DNA of 64,000 nt from Symsagittifera roscoffensis (taxonomy: Eukaryota > Xenacoelomorpha > Acoela > Convolutidae), in NCBI RefSeq assembly GCF_963678635.1, contig NW_026971315.1, positions 124,001-188,000 of the forward strand. The letters are read 5' to 3'. This document shows, in pieces, positions 1 through 11,645 of this stretch. The translations under genes were made by a program, and so were the position numbers. How positions within the stretch are numbered: the first letter of the stretch is position 1; each line of letters opens with the position of its first letter. The notes below the pieces were generated by a model. The model did no database searches. It had not been told where the DNA came from and saw only the letters and a list, made by a program, of their open reading frames with translations.

Positions 1-1
1 C

Positions 2-1180
2 AAAGAAGACATGGAATGGTCGTTTGTGAAACCAGAAAAATTACAAAAACTTCCAAAATTAAAAGTTTCCGAGAATTCTTCAAATAAAAGCACTAAGCCA
101 AAATCAATTTTGAGAACCGATAAAAATGGTGATGTTTATTTCGACAAGAAAGCTCTACTAAGTGAAATTGAGCAGTTCGCTTCTAAGAAACAAAGAACGG
201 AAATGAAGTTTCCCAAAAGCTTACCTGCCGCTGCTCGAGCTTTTGTTCACGAAGAGGCTGAAAAAATGGGACTGAAACACGAAAGTGTTGGAAGTGGATC
301 TAATAGACGAATTGTTTTGTCTAAGATGTCAATTGTAGAGCAAAATCACACTGAATCCTTGCAAGAAAAAGAAATTGGTAATTTTGCTGCAGAAGAAATA
401 AAATCTTATTCGGGTACAAGTGAAAATGTCAATGAATCAAATCTAATTGATGGTTCAAATAAACCAAATGACACTCTTAATCAAAATGAAATACAGACAA
501 GTTCGGTTGAGAAGGAAAGTGAAAATAGCCATCAAAACAAACTTTCTGATGATAACGAGGTCAATGGACTTAAATCAGGCTGGATTTGTAGTTTAGAAAA
601 TGAAATAGATGATTTAGAGTCGACCGAAAGACTCGAAGAGTCGACATTTCCTAGCTCCTCAATGATGAGCGTTGACCAGAGCGTAACTTTATGTTCAATG
701 TGCTTCAAAAACATACCCAAACCGAATTTTGACACTCACGTTTTACATTGTGCTAAAGTTCAGAAATCGAAACAAGAAAAGAGTCAACCGAACAAAAAGT
801 CAACAGGCAAGAAAACTTTCAAGGAAAAGACAAAATCAAAAATTGACGCACTTGAAGATGATGATTTTGATGAACTTTGCGACGCTTTCCAACAGTTAAA
901 TAGCGTTTGCAATGAGACAAAGTGTAAAACGAGTATTGTGAACTTATCGTTTGTCTGTAATTATTGCGAGGCTAAATTTTGCTCGCAACATCGTTGTCCC
1001 GAGAACCACGGGTGTGATCGGGAGGATGTAAAGCGAAAAGCGAGGAAAAATATGAGAGATCCGCCGCCGCCGGTTCGGACAAGTCAGCAGCAGAACTCGG
1101 CTAGACTTCACGGGAAAATGAAAGACAAAATAGAGAATATGCGGAAAGATAGAAACTCAAACCGCGGTTCTCATAACTGA
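2..1180 (+). CDS. IGHMBP2: IGHMBP2 (SMUBP-2) orthologue, C-terminal exon, 5' partial
   Basis: The frame is open to the window edge, so the SF1 helicase core lies upstream and this is the last coding exon. Numbering from the first Met at base 11: residues 49-105 form an R3H single-strand nucleic-acid-binding domain with the R76-x3-H80 signature. Residues 228-247 are a C2HC finger (C228, C231, H243, C247). Residues 300-335 are an AN1 zinc finger with full spacing C300-x4-C305-x10-C316-x2-C319-x4-C324-x2-H327-x5-H333-x-C335. The tail is basic (KRKARK, then K/R/N-rich). Helicase followed by R3H and AN1 is the IGHMBP2 architecture; that family is an ATP-dependent 5'-3' RNA/DNA helicase linked to ribosomes and tRNA. 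The linkers are acidic and Ser-rich, as expected of disordered spacers. The C2HC finger between R3H and AN1 is not one I know from vertebrate IGHMBP2. Other AN1 proteins lack the R3H domain, so the assignment is secure. Confidence 0.9.
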   Translation, partial: KEDMEWSFVKPEKLQKLPKLKVSENSSNKSTKPKSILRTDKNGDVYFDKKALLSEIEQFASKKQRTEMKFPKSLPAAARAFVHEEAEKMGLKHESVGSGSNRRIVLSKMSIVEQNHTESLQEKEIGNFAAEEIKSYSGTSENVNESNLIDGSNKPNDTLNQNEIQTSSVEKESENSHQNKLSDDNEVNGLKSGWICSLENEIDDLESTERLEESTFPSSSMMSVDQSVTLCSMCFKNIPKPNFDTHVLHCAKVQKSKQEKSQPNKKSTGKKTFKEKTKSKIDALEDDDFDELCDAFQQLNSVCNETKCKTSIVNLSFVCNYCEAKFCSQHRCPENHGCDREDVKRKARKNMRDPPPPVRTSQQQNSARLHGKMKDKIENMRKDRNSNRGSHN

Positions 1181-1194
1181 AAGATTAAAATGTA

Positions 1195-1200
1195 AATAAA
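1195..1200 (+). promoter_or_regulatory. poly(A) signal of the IGHMBP2 gene
   Basis: AATAAA lies 15 bases after the stop codon, so the 3' UTR is probably only a few tens of bases. It supports the view that the preceding ORF is the terminal exon. Confidence 0.65.
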
Positions 1201-1604
1201 CGAAAAGATATATATTTGAACAAATTCAGAATTCATTTTTTGTAGATAGCGTTTTGACACAGGCAATCATCTGCTTATCAGACGGACAGACGTCTGCTTT
1301 TTATGCTTGTTAAATTTGTGAAATCTCAGCTCACAAAAATCTGTAAATAACTTACCAAAGATTTCTGATACATCATTTTTGGTTTTATTCTTGCTGCTAC
1401 CTCATAAAACCTCTGCTATTTCTTGTTTATGGAGAAAAGATAAATCTTGGGACAATTTCATCATCAGTGTCACTGATTTCATTTCGAGATTTATTGACTT
1501 TTGCATGACTCTTCTCAACTCTTCCGAAAAATCACGAGCCGTTAATTTGAATAAATGAAATCGCTTGGCGACCTAAAACGTCCTTCCCTGTTGGTACAAT
1601 TATA
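1201..1604. other. intergenic, no feature seen
   Basis: AT-rich, no open frame of note, no recognised repeat. Confidence 0.5.
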
Positions 1605-1850
1605 GAACATCAATTTTCGGCTGACCGACCTAACATTTTTCTAAAGATCTTTTTTGTCGTTTTTTCTTGTCGCTTTTTTTCTTGTCGAATTTCCAAAAAT
1701 CGCGTCTGATGCAAAAAAATGTTCAAAATAGGGTCTTTATAGTGATTTGGGAGAACTCGGTAAATCAATTTGGCCGATATAAAAAAAGGCGGCACAAAGA
1801 TTGCACCGCCCGCAAGAAAATCGTAGATGCGCCTCTGATTGGACGTCTTG
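1605..1850 (-). repeat. family A element, partial copy, minus orientation
   Basis: Shares with the other family A copies the blocks GTGATTTGGGAGA, AATCAATTTGG and the Gly/Cys-rich GGCGGCAC stretch. The short ORFs on both strands here are transposon noise. Confidence 0.7.
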
Positions 1851-2352
1851 CTAAGTTCAGTTTGTAGTTGCAAAGGTTACATATCAATTATTAGAAAACC
1901 TAGACAATAAGCATTTCAGTAATCAGACAAGATTGTATCTACAAGATGAAAAACATATTATACCTCTCGGGCAATTTTCAAAAGAAATAAATTTAATAGC
2001 TTAGATTTCGATAAATTTTTCCTCAAAAATTGGCTTAATTTAAGTAACCTCGGTTTGAACCTCGTACTAATTTTGCTAATTTTCTTCCAAATCATGTTTA
2101 GAATATAGAATATTCTCCAAATCATGGTCCTAAAGACGAGTATAAACGTAGGTTGCTTGCTTAAGGCAGCAAATCGAATTGGCTGCACAGACATGGTCTG
2201 ATGAGAATGAATCCCTGCCGAGTATTTTAAATCAAATTGAAAATTCAGTTGATTTTAGAAGAAAGTTTTAAAATACAGTTTTTTCGATTTTGCTAATAGT
2301 TTTTATTCGTTTAATTTGTTCTAATTTGGAATCATATTGTTTTGGTGTTATT
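1851..2352. other. intergenic, no feature seen
   Basis: AT-rich sequence without exon-like blocks on either strand. Confidence 0.45.
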
Positions 2353-2572
2353 GCTCTGACTTTTGCATCGAAACTAACGGAATATTTATGCTCGGGGTGG
2401 TTTTTTTCTTCAGACAAATTTCGACTTTGTAATTAGCCATTTTTGACTGAATTTGTTTTTTTATCATTCAAAAAGTATTGCTGTTCTGAGCTTAAATTTG
2501 AAAAGATATTTGACCTGTGAACCTTTTTTCGTGAAGTTATGGCCTTTTAAAGATTGCGGTTTTGGGGCAAAA
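2353..2572 (+). repeat. family B element, 5' part only
   Basis: Matches the start of family B: AACGGAATATTTATGCTCGG, then the ATTGCTGTTCTGAGC and GTGAAGTTATGG blocks. It stops where a family A copy begins, so A inserted into B or the two recombined. Confidence 0.75.
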
Positions 2573-3305
2573 AACTTTCGAAATTTTATCGACCTTTTTA
2601 GGTCGACCAAATTGATTTTCCGAGCTCTTACAAATCACTATAAAGACCCTGTTTTGACCAAATTTTTTTTTTGCCGCAGGTGAAATTTTGAAAAAAATAC
2701 AGGCCAAAAAAGGCGTTTAAGGCACTTTTTGGAAAATTTCGATAAAAAATCGCGTTTTTCGGCGCGCGCTCCCCTCTCAAATTTAGTATATATTGGCGCC
2801 GAAGGCACTTCAGAAAATTTTTAGGGTCCGTCACCAAAAATGGATATCTCAAAATAGTACAAAAGATTCCTATTCTGTTTTCCGGAGTCGGAGCCACAAA
2901 CGGAATGGGTCCAAGAGCAGAAAAACAGAAAAATATTAATTTTTATTAGCTAATCGGTAAAAAGAAGTATAAGATTTTTTTTGAATATTACCCAAGAAAC
3001 GAATAGATTATGCATAAATTGAGTAACTTGAGCAATATACATATTTAAAAACTCAATGAAAAACTTGACAAAATTACTCTTTTAATGTATAATTTTTTCT
3101 TTTCCTTGGCAGGATTGACGTTTCCAATAAATCCCCATCAAGTTTAGTATATATCGGCACCTTCAGAAAAAATTCAAGGTCCGTCAGCCAAAAATGGAGA
3201 TCTTAAAATAGTACGAGGGCGACCCTTGGGGTGGGGGTCGAATCCCTGAGATTTTGATTCCTTGGGGTCTAAATCCATGAGGGGGTCTAATTCCGCTGGT
3301 AGGTC
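2573..3305 (+). repeat. family A element, interrupted copy
   Basis: First part 2573-2890 runs from TCGACCTTTTTAGGTCGACC to the ATGGATATCTCAAAATAG block. A second block, 3110-3305, repeats the middle and gives the 3' end (GTCCGTCAGCC, then GGGTCGAATCCCTGAG). About 220 bases of unrelated AT-rich DNA separate them. Confidence 0.7.
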
Positions 3306-3465
3306 TAGCTACTATCTTATCATTTACCAAAAAATGATTTTCCTGGTTTGTAGGTTGAGATAGTTTTAGTAGACCATTCTGTTATTCATTCGTAAGGTAC
3401 AGTCAAAGTAACAAAAAAATCTTTCAATTTTTTTGCAAATCTTTTCAAGTTGATCGATTCATTAG

Positions 3466-3638
3466 TTAAATATGCAAGGCAGCCGGCGGAATGGCAGACA
3501 TGTGTCTTTCAAAAACTGAAGGAGGAAACTGCTCCTAAGAAGAAGAAGAAGAAGACGTGTCTGAAGTGGAGTGTGTGCAGCATTCTCAATTTGGAATGCG
3601 AGCCACTTTGTTTGGATTTTGTGCTGACTGAACAAATT
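3466..3638 (+). CDS. candidate internal exon, unknown protein
   Basis: The block reads 57 codons without a stop between an acceptor (TTCATTAG) and a good donor (ATT|GTAAGAG), phase 1 in and phase 0 out. It has better codon texture and higher GC than its surroundings. The peptide has a run of six lysines (TAPKKKKKKTCLKW) and a Cys-rich second half (VCSILNLECEPLCLDF). I do not recognise the family. No partner exon was found on this strand between IGHMBP2 and 5 kb, so it may be a pseudogene fragment. Confidence 0.35.
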
Positions 3639-3699
3639 GTAAGAGAGCGTATATACAATTTTAGATTACCAAATGGCGTTCAATAATATCCATCTGTGA

Positions 3700-4997
3700 T
3701 TTTTTGAACAAAAGCTTAAAATGCAAAGGGCTTGAAAAAAATATGAGCGTATCAGGTCAAAGCATATTTTTGATTGTTCCGTCCGCACTTTGAACTTATA
3801 AAGAATTGTTCATGTCCGAAATGTTCTAATTGGAAAAATGTTTGAAAATATACTCTGTAACTTTGATAAATTAATTCTTATTCTAAATGTCTCTCGGACT
3901 GAATATCCTGGCTAAGTACGAATTATTTAAATATGCTTCTTTAATCTAATTTAGAGTCATATTTTTAAGTAAAGTCGCTCAAGTTTATGTAGGAAAAATT
4001 GGCAAAGTTTTGATGTTATAATAATTTATTTTCTTAAAGAAAACGTAAAAATGGCTGTATCAGTTTTTCGTCAACTCTAACAGGAACTGCAAGAATCATA
4101 TTACTGGTACTACACCATTTTCCAAGGAGTATTGTCTTCAACCTTTTTTGTTCTTCTTAAACTCTCACTCGGAAAAATTTTGATTCAGGTTCAAGAAAAC
4201 GCTATATTTGGTGCAAAAAAAGCGTTGTTCAGGTCTGAGCAATGTATCATAAAAAAATCCCTTTCAGTCGTGATTCGAATTGAATAAAGAAAATGTTCAG
4301 AAAATCATTTAACCTTGTACTGTTTAACATTATTTGAGCGATAAATAACTGTTGTAATGCTTAGTTAAGTAACTGACCCTCCAGCCCAGAACGAAAAAAA
4401 ATAATAAAAGGAATCAGAAAAAAAAACATTTTATTTGCTTGATAAAAACTGTGGTCGAATATTCTTTCTTTGCTCGGTAGCAACTGTGGTCTAAAATTCT
4501 GTGTTACTTTTAGCAAATGGCATTTTGAAGAGTCGATGAACGTAGTTCAGACTTTTATATAGGTCGCTTTGATTTTTTTAATCGTTTTTTAAGAAGTCTT
4601 AAAATTTGTTCAGGCTCAAATTTCCTTTTTCGCTGTTTGACTTTTGATGTCTTTTTAAGTTTAGTTCATTTGCTTTGTTAGAATTAAGGCAATTTCCAAT
4701 ATCGAACAGCAAAAGTGTGAAGGTTCACGATAAACGTGATCGACTTCTAGTTTCGCAGGTGGAATTTATTTATCGAATTTCCCAGCAAAATAAAAATTTT
4801 ACCTATTGATCCAGTTTTGTCAAATTGGTTTAATTTAATCAAAAAAGTGTCTATCATAAATTGTTCCAAAAATTCAAAGAGCTTTTATGGCCATCTATTT
4901 TTTTGTTGAAATTCGATTTTTTTTTACAAAATATATCTGTATTTTGTTCTGTTTTCTTTCGTTCATTGACTCTTTTCCAACCGCCTGTTGGCTATGT
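3700..4997. other. intergenic, no feature seen
   Basis: AT-rich; no open frame above about 60 codons and no repeat family recognised. Confidence 0.45.
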
Positions 4998-5003
4998 TTT
5001 ATT
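4998..5003 (-). promoter_or_regulatory. possible poly(A) signal for the transmembrane exon gene
   Basis: AATAAA on the minus strand about 85 bases after the TAG that closes the exon at 5088. Confidence 0.35.
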
Positions 5004-5087
5004 GTTTGTATTTTAAATTGACCTGTCTGAAGATCTCAGGTGTATCCGAAAATGTTGAGTTTATCTCATCCTGTATAAATATACTCA

Positions 5088-5410
5088 CTAGCATCTGAGG
5101 GAGAGAGCAGTCAACAGCAGGAAGAACAGCACTACTCCCAGAAAGGCCAAGATTATAAAGCGACTGGAGGACACGGTGCTGGACGCCACCTTCCTGGTGC
5201 TAGAGGATCCCCCCACCTCCCCCTCCTCCTCCCCCTTCTTAGTACTCCCTCTTTCCACTAGCCCTTCGGTAGGTGAAATAGTGTTTGTTGGCCTGTTGGA
5301 AGAACGTGTTCCACGTACGATTGGTAAACTCGGAGAAGTAACTGTCTCTCGTTTCAATCTGTGTAGCAATTTTTGTCTTGCAACTGTTGCTGAACCACCG
5401 AAGAGAGTAA
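5088..5410 (-). CDS. candidate terminal exon with a C-terminal transmembrane helix
   Basis: The minus strand has an acceptor (TAATTTTCAG) followed by 107 open codons. The peptide starts basic (ARQKLLHRLKRET), continues as a Ser/Thr/Gly-rich linker with an acidic patch (KKGEEEGEVGG), and ends in a roughly 21-residue hydrophobic helix (FIILAFLGVVLFFLLLTALS) plus LRC. GC content is clearly above the flanks. The TAG stop overlaps a near-perfect donor (CTA|GTGAGT), so the exon may instead splice onward. Phase 1 at its acceptor fits the phase-1 donor of the large exon at 12407-14318, and joining them would give an ectodomain plus membrane anchor. That link is inference. No family recognised. Confidence 0.45.
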
Positions 5411-7277
5411 CTGAAAATTAGTATTTATTTTGTAAGGAAATAATAAGCAGAGGGTTCCGTGAGTTTTGCGACACGGTTACAATTTTGTGATCAATATTGC
5501 AGCAAAAAATTGACATACGGTGTCGATGATAAATTTGCTCATCCTTTTTGTTGTTGTTAAATTACGTCTTCGCATATATTCTAAATATTTCCAGTATTGA
5601 CAACTTGATTACATTGCTTTTTTGCGCAACCATCATCAATTATAGAGCGCGTTTTAGGGCGCATCTAAAAGACAGCGTTTGGACAACTTTATTAATTGGA
5701 ATTGACATATCTTTCTCATCAGTTTTTAGTCAGGCAAATTAAAGAGCCAGGGCCGTATATTTGTTAGGCACTAAGTTGAAGTGCATCTAGTTTTCCAGAA
5801 AATTTTAAAATAGATTTTATCGTGCCAATTTACTCGGTAAAGTTGGTAGTTGGCTCAATTGGGATGCCTTTTTGTTCAATGAATCGTTAATTATGTCCCT
5901 CTGACTCATGGATTCTGCCAACTGTACATGTTCGATGAATGCGAAAATGTCTAATATGAGTTGGTTTAAAAATTCCTTTTAAATTATACCCGTTGGCATA
6001 AATATGTGCCTTTTATTATCTCTATTTACAGTGTTTTACCTATTCCAATTTGATTTTTTTGTTCATAGCTCTTGGTGCCATTCGATTGGAAAAATTATTA
6101 TACCAATTTGGAGAAAATGGTTACATCACGCCGTGATAATGATGGCAATTCGCCGTTCATTCGCGCATATTAACAACTTTAACCCCGCCCACACCCACCT
6201 ATTCCAAATACCATTTAGATAACATTATGATGGGAATATGATTATCTGCATCGACCGGGCGATTTTTATACCAGTTTTGAACAATCTCATACAGCACAAG
6301 TTCAAAAGGGCAGAATAAATTCAGATCCTTTATCAATCGAAAGCCACAATTAATTCAACTACCCAAATGTTCACAGCTGAAATATTAGATGACGGAATCG
6401 AGATATATTTACGTAATATTAGAAATCTATTTTTTTTTCTAACTCATGCTGCTTGGCATAAGTTTTAAGCGTGAGAAAAATTGTATAAAATCTCTATTTT
6501 CGGCTGTGATAGCATTCAAATGGATAAGCAAAACATATCGACGTCGTGAATTCAGGGTAAATAAAAAATAATGGATTGCTATTCAAATATCACAGAAAGC
6601 TCCGATCACAGTATTTTTTTTCAAAAATGCAATTATTTGCGCGCTTTTTGACCGATGGGAAAGAAGGCGAGAAATTTATCTTCCTGGGGAATTGTTAAAA
6701 GCTGAAATACTGGATAACATTTAAATTTTAGTCGCATGAAATATAATTAAGTCACAGTATAAACTAACTCAATTTTGCTCCCTCGCGCAAACTCTCCGTA
6801 GTTCAGTAAAAAATATGATCTGCTGAAGCATAGTTGATAAACTTAGTAGCGTCTAAATCGGATAGTAGTTTTTTAAACGTGGTTTTTTTTTGTATGGTTC
6901 CGCAGCTACAGCGGCATTAAAGAAAAATTCCAATAATAAAAGGTGACGTGCGGAAGGATTTTCGACATAATCTTTTGAAATGTCGACCTTTTTAAAAATA
7001 TTTTTTGAAATGACTTTCTTTAGGTCGATTAGATTGATTTTCTACGAACTTCCTTTTTTTTCAACCTAGGTCGCAAATAAAAGTGCTACTTTGGGTGGCT
7101 CTTTTGAATCGGAAGGCTGCGGTAGCAGTATGATGTCATATGTGGTTTGACATTTGATTAGTAAAAAGTTAACTCAGGTGATGCATTTTAAATTCATCAA
7201 TTGAACCGAAAAAAAATTACATTTCAAACAGCAGTGCAATGATAAAAAGCTGGCTTTCAAAAATTTTCCAACTCAAG
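5411..7277. other. no gene seen; intron of the minus-strand gene if the exons are linked
   Basis: AT-rich DNA with short chance ORFs. A family A fragment lies at about 6980-7050 (TCGACCTTTTT, TTAGGTCGATTAGATTGATTTTC). Confidence 0.4.
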
Positions 7278-7482
7278 GAAGCTACTCATGCTAATAAATT
7301 GCCAATGTAATGCAGCAAAAGTAGCACCAAATACAAAAAGATTTCGTAATTTTTTTGAAATGCATAATTTATACATAATTTGGCTTTATGCTTTCCAATT
7401 TATTACATGCAAAATTGTTTTTTTTTGTATTTCGTGCAACTTTTGCTGCACCGAATTGGCAATTTTTTAGCATATGTAGCTG
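7278..7482. mobile_element. MITE-like element with about 60-bp terminal inverted repeats
   Basis: The left arm 7278-7340 (GCTAATAAATTGCCAAT, GCAGCAAAAGTAGCACC) is the imperfect reverse complement of the right arm 7419-7482 (GGCAATTTTTTAGCATATG). A second, partial copy with the same arm lies near 58107. No coding capacity. Confidence 0.6.
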
Positions 7483-7504
7483 CATTGATGGATGTTAAGT
7501 ATCC

Positions 7505-7640
7505 ATGGCTAGTGCTTGAGACTCCAATTTGCTAGTACGCAGATTCTAATCCGACACGTAGCCGAGTTTTTTCTAATTCGAGGCTTATTTCTACTTTTTC
7601 TTATTTCACTTGATAGAGCTGCTTTTTGTTCGTATACTCG
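7505..7640 (+). repeat. decayed tRNA-derived SINE
   Basis: Contains a B-box-like GATTCTAATCC followed by TTTTTCTAATTCGAGGC. The same order occurs on the minus strand at 42430-42609, where the A box is also visible. Confidence 0.45.
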
Positions 7641-10527
7641 CAAATTTTTGCGAAGCACAGCTTCAACGCTGTGTTACTCTTGCGATGAGCAAAGGTATTG
7701 CAATCGGGTAGTAGACTTTTTTTCCCGTAAACAACTTTGTTTACAGAATGGACGAAATTTCAATAGCACCATGTCAAGTGTAGTGTGTAGTAGTAGTTGC
7801 TTATTAGCTGTGGGCTTTGGTTTCTTGTTAAGAGTTTTTTTTCTGTGCGGAAAATTTTGGGTAGAATTTTGTCGCAGGAAGAGGTGGGCTTTAATTTTGT
7901 CGGCTTATTTTCCGAATAGTTTTTTTCCGATATCTTTTTTTGGTATTATATGGGAGTGATTGATTTCTAATATAAAATTCTGAAAAAGTTAAAATCAAAC
8001 TTCTAATTCTCTTTTGTACTGTAATTTTGCATTTTTTGTACTATTTTTTGACAGTTGATTTAAAGAATTTTTTTTATTGGGTTCTTACCTTTTTTATCGA
8101 GGTATTCATTTCATTTGATAAATGAAGACCAAGCAAGCCTGAAGTGCTATCAAATCAGAATTGAATCAATTCAAATTTTTTGGTAATTTTGTTTAAAATT
8201 GCTAGACGCTTTTGTTGTTTTACTCTGTCAACTCGAGTTGCTGTCTGCTAATTTTCCTGATTAACTTTTTGTATTCCTGTAATTAAAGTAATTTCAATGT
8301 GCTAAAATTGTAAGGAAAACACTTTTTAGCTTTTAAGAATTTTCGTTGTCAATTAAAAAAAAACGTTCTGTTTGTTTTTATTTCACTTGCAGATAATATT
8401 GATACGTTTACGGATATTTATTTTATAAAATGTCTCAATGATACGTCTTTTTTAGCAGTATCAGTTAAATTGCGTTTTTTTGGTTAAGGTTTTGTTCAAC
8501 TTTCTCTTTCTTTAAATTTGTTTTTGTCTGACCGGAGTTTCTTAAGTTTCTTACCGCAGTTTAAGGAATTAAAACCGGTGTTTGTTTTTGGCTTCAGAAC
8601 TTCAAAAGTATTTGTTTGTTCTTAGCAGCGTCTCATTTTTTCAAAAGATTCATAAAATGGCGTTAAAAAACTCCAAAAGCTAACTTTATTTTTAGGATTA
8701 TTTATTTTTCCGAAAATTAAGTTTTAGGACTTAGCTTTATCATAGATAGGCTGTTGTAAGCTGCTCGCTCGCTTTATTCGCTTAAAATTGAATTAAAAAC
8801 CAGTTTTAAACCAGTTTTTTTTTTCAATACTGAAGAAGCTTTTTGACAACTGAATAAGACTTTTATGTCGTTCGAGTCCCAATTGAAAGTGCTTCAATTT
8901 GGTATATCACTCGACCCATTCTTATGATTATTTGTGGTACCTGATTTTGTGGAAAACAAAGAAACTTAAACACCTAAATACAAAGTTCCTCCAATTTTTT
9001 CAAATTGTCGGAACAATTAGTTCGCTGTAAAATAAGAAATTGAAAGCATCTGCAAAAATCTGTTAGTTAAGCGCAGTAACTGTTTGCTGACTCGTTTTTC
9101 TATACGTTTATCGCTTGAATGTTTTGGCTTAGTGTTTGTGGCATTGTGCTGCAAGTAGCTCTAGTGTTTGCTAACGTTTGCATGGAATCATTTTGTCGCT
9201 AGTTTGCAATGTTCCATACAGCTCTTGCGAGCAGTTCATGGCTTAATTATAGTTAAATTTTTAACTCTCGTCTGTTTTATTTTAAAAAAAGTAGTACGCA
9301 GACTGTTTTGATTAGTTTTCACTATCCATGTTGCTTTTTTAAACTCAGGATAAGTACATCTAAAAGGGCTGTGAAAGTTCAGTAATAGGATTTACGGAAT
9401 AAGTATCTTGCTCTTCAAATTGGGACACTAGCTTTTGATTTTCACCCTGGTCTTCTTGATTTCGTTTTCAAATATTTGTTCTGCTAGATTTCATGTTGGC
9501 TACTCTTTGTTTTCGCTAATAACTGGTTTGTCAGATAATTTTCATAGCCGAATAGTTAAGGTGATTCAAAATCGCTGATAATTTTTTTGCAACCATTCTC
9601 TCAATTTTGCTGATGGTTTTTTCGGTTTTTGATTTTGCAGACGCGCAAAAAATCTGATAAAATTATCAAATGTTTGATTTCTCTGAAAATAAAATTTTGA
9701 GAATCTTTGCTAACACGACGTGAGAAATAACTTCTCGGATGTTTTTTATTGTCGCAAGATTAAGTCGCTACAATAAAACACAGGTTTGATTTATAAATAT
9801 ATTACTTAAAATCTTTCAGTCGTGATTTTTTTCATACATCAAACTTTTGAAAAAATTTTCTCGGTGTCGATAAACTCTGGTGTGCAAATATGCTTTTGAA
9901 TTTAGACAGAAAATTTTGTGTGAAATTTGGTGATGTACTTTTCATTTTTGTCGTTTTCTATTTTATTTTGACTAAAGTTTTGTTCTGCAAGGGTTTCCAT
10001 CCCCTCTCCGCCGAAAAAAAATCTATGGATTTGAAAAAAAAAAGCTTTGGAGATTTTTTGGTTGGCTGTTTATGGTCGGATTTTTCTGAGCCATTCGCTC
10101 AGAACTCGGCTAGTCTTGTTCGAAATTATTATGTTTTTTTTTTAATTGCAATTAGCCAATGAACTCTGCTTACTTCTTGTTCGTTTGCACCTCGAGGAAA
10201 GCTCATAAAGCTTCGAGTTTGATGGTATCTTGAAATAATTTGAGTCGTGATTTGAATTCTAAAATTAAATCTTCAAAAATATTTTTTTTCGGACTTGCCT
10301 ACTATTTTATTAGTTTCAAATCTTTTTGATTTTTTTTGCTCAATGGATTTCTGTTTAAATGTTTTCAGCTTTTTTAACGCTCGGTAAGTTTTTTTTCAGT
10401 TGCTGAGTTCTCATTCGTTTGTCTCGGATTGTTATTTTTTTCCACCAAAACTAGCTTTATTCATTTTGATAGATCTAGTTTTTTTCGACATTTTTTTTCG
10501 ACAATTTTTTTTTCGATTTTTCGAAAT
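7641..10527. other. no gene seen
   Basis: T-rich on the plus strand. Open frames up to 147 codons here are hydrophobic and Phe-rich, reflecting base composition. Confidence 0.4.
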
Positions 10528-10556
10528 AGCTCCGCTTCGCCTCTGTATTTATTTTT
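10528..10556 (-). repeat. family E repeat, short copy
   Basis: Reverse complement of the family E head CAGAGGCGAAGCGGAGC. Confidence 0.5.
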
Positions 10557-11599
10557 CTCACAAAAATTATAGACAGAGCATGCATTGATAACTACACAGC
10601 AACCAGTTAATTTTGTTAAATTTTCACTTGGATTCATCGAATTGGAGGTTTATTTCAATTAGTTTTGTATAATGATTACCTAGATCAGTTTTTTTCGTCT
10701 CAAATTCCCGTTTTTCTCATAAAATCGCAAATATCCTGTCGTTTCAGTTTCCCAGCTACCAATTTCCTAGCCTCTTTTAGAGCTTGTATTTCAAAACAGA
10801 AATTGTTCTAAAGAGTCGCAAGTTTAGTAGCCTTGTGCCAGTTTTTTTTAACCAATGATGCAAATTTATCAAATGCAAAACAACGAAGTGCCTTTGAATC
10901 ACCTGCTTCTTTCAATTAAATGCAATTTCAATTGAGTAGACGTTATTTCACAGTTGAATTGCCGCGCCAACTAGGCCGATCGCTCCCGAGCATAGGTTTA
11001 ACGGCGCCCCACAAAACAATGGCGAGTTTTTTTTTATTGAATATGCAATGCAACTACAAATTTAAAGCTCCCTCGGCTATGGTCCAGTGAACCAAAGAAA
11101 GAGTGAATATTCATAAAGGAGTATAAAATTTGTGGCATCAAAAGCAAGGCCAAAAAACAAGGGATACATGTCAAAAAAGAGATAAAATACTTTTGAATCG
11201 AAACTGAAAAGATGTCTCTTTTTCTGAAATTGCTTTAAAAAACCGTTAATGACCATTAATTCAGTTCTCAAGGCGAATTGGGCTGTAATATCACAGGAAA
11301 CAAAAAAGCAACCGATTTCTTTTTCTAGCGGAGTTCAAACTTATCCCTTGAGAAAAAGGCTAATTCTTTCTGAGGGAAATGAGCTCTTGATAAGCTGTCA
11401 AATTCTTTGAGCTATAGTTCAAAGCAGACATTTTTGGTTTTGAAAGCGAGGTAATTATTTTTCACATTTTTACGGTACAGAATCATAATACTACTGATTA
11501 AGAAATCAAAATATAGAGGACATCTTAACGCTTCTCATCTCTCCCCCTCCCTTAAAAAGTCATTAAGATCCAGAACCATTTTTTCAGTAATCGTGAATG

Positions 11600-11645
11600 A
11601 GAGGTGGAATGGGCAGAATTGAAAACCAGAGGTGGATTGGGCCAA
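11600..11645 (+). repeat. short tandem repeat
   Basis: Two near copies of AGAGGTGGAATGGGC separated by AGAATTGAAAACC. Confidence 0.45.

Noticed and set aside
2628-2897. 89-codon minus-strand frame
   Set aside because: Lies within a family A element; the same nonsense peptide pieces appear at other copies (for example RYPFL at 44334).
7516-7959. 147-codon plus-strand frame, hydrophobic
   Set aside because: Overlaps the decayed SINE, uses no ATG with context, and its Phe/Leu richness follows from T-rich DNA; a piece of it recurs in the SINE at 42430.
9890-10162. 90-codon plus-strand frame
   Set aside because: Composition-driven Phe-rich peptide, no splice sites or homology visible.
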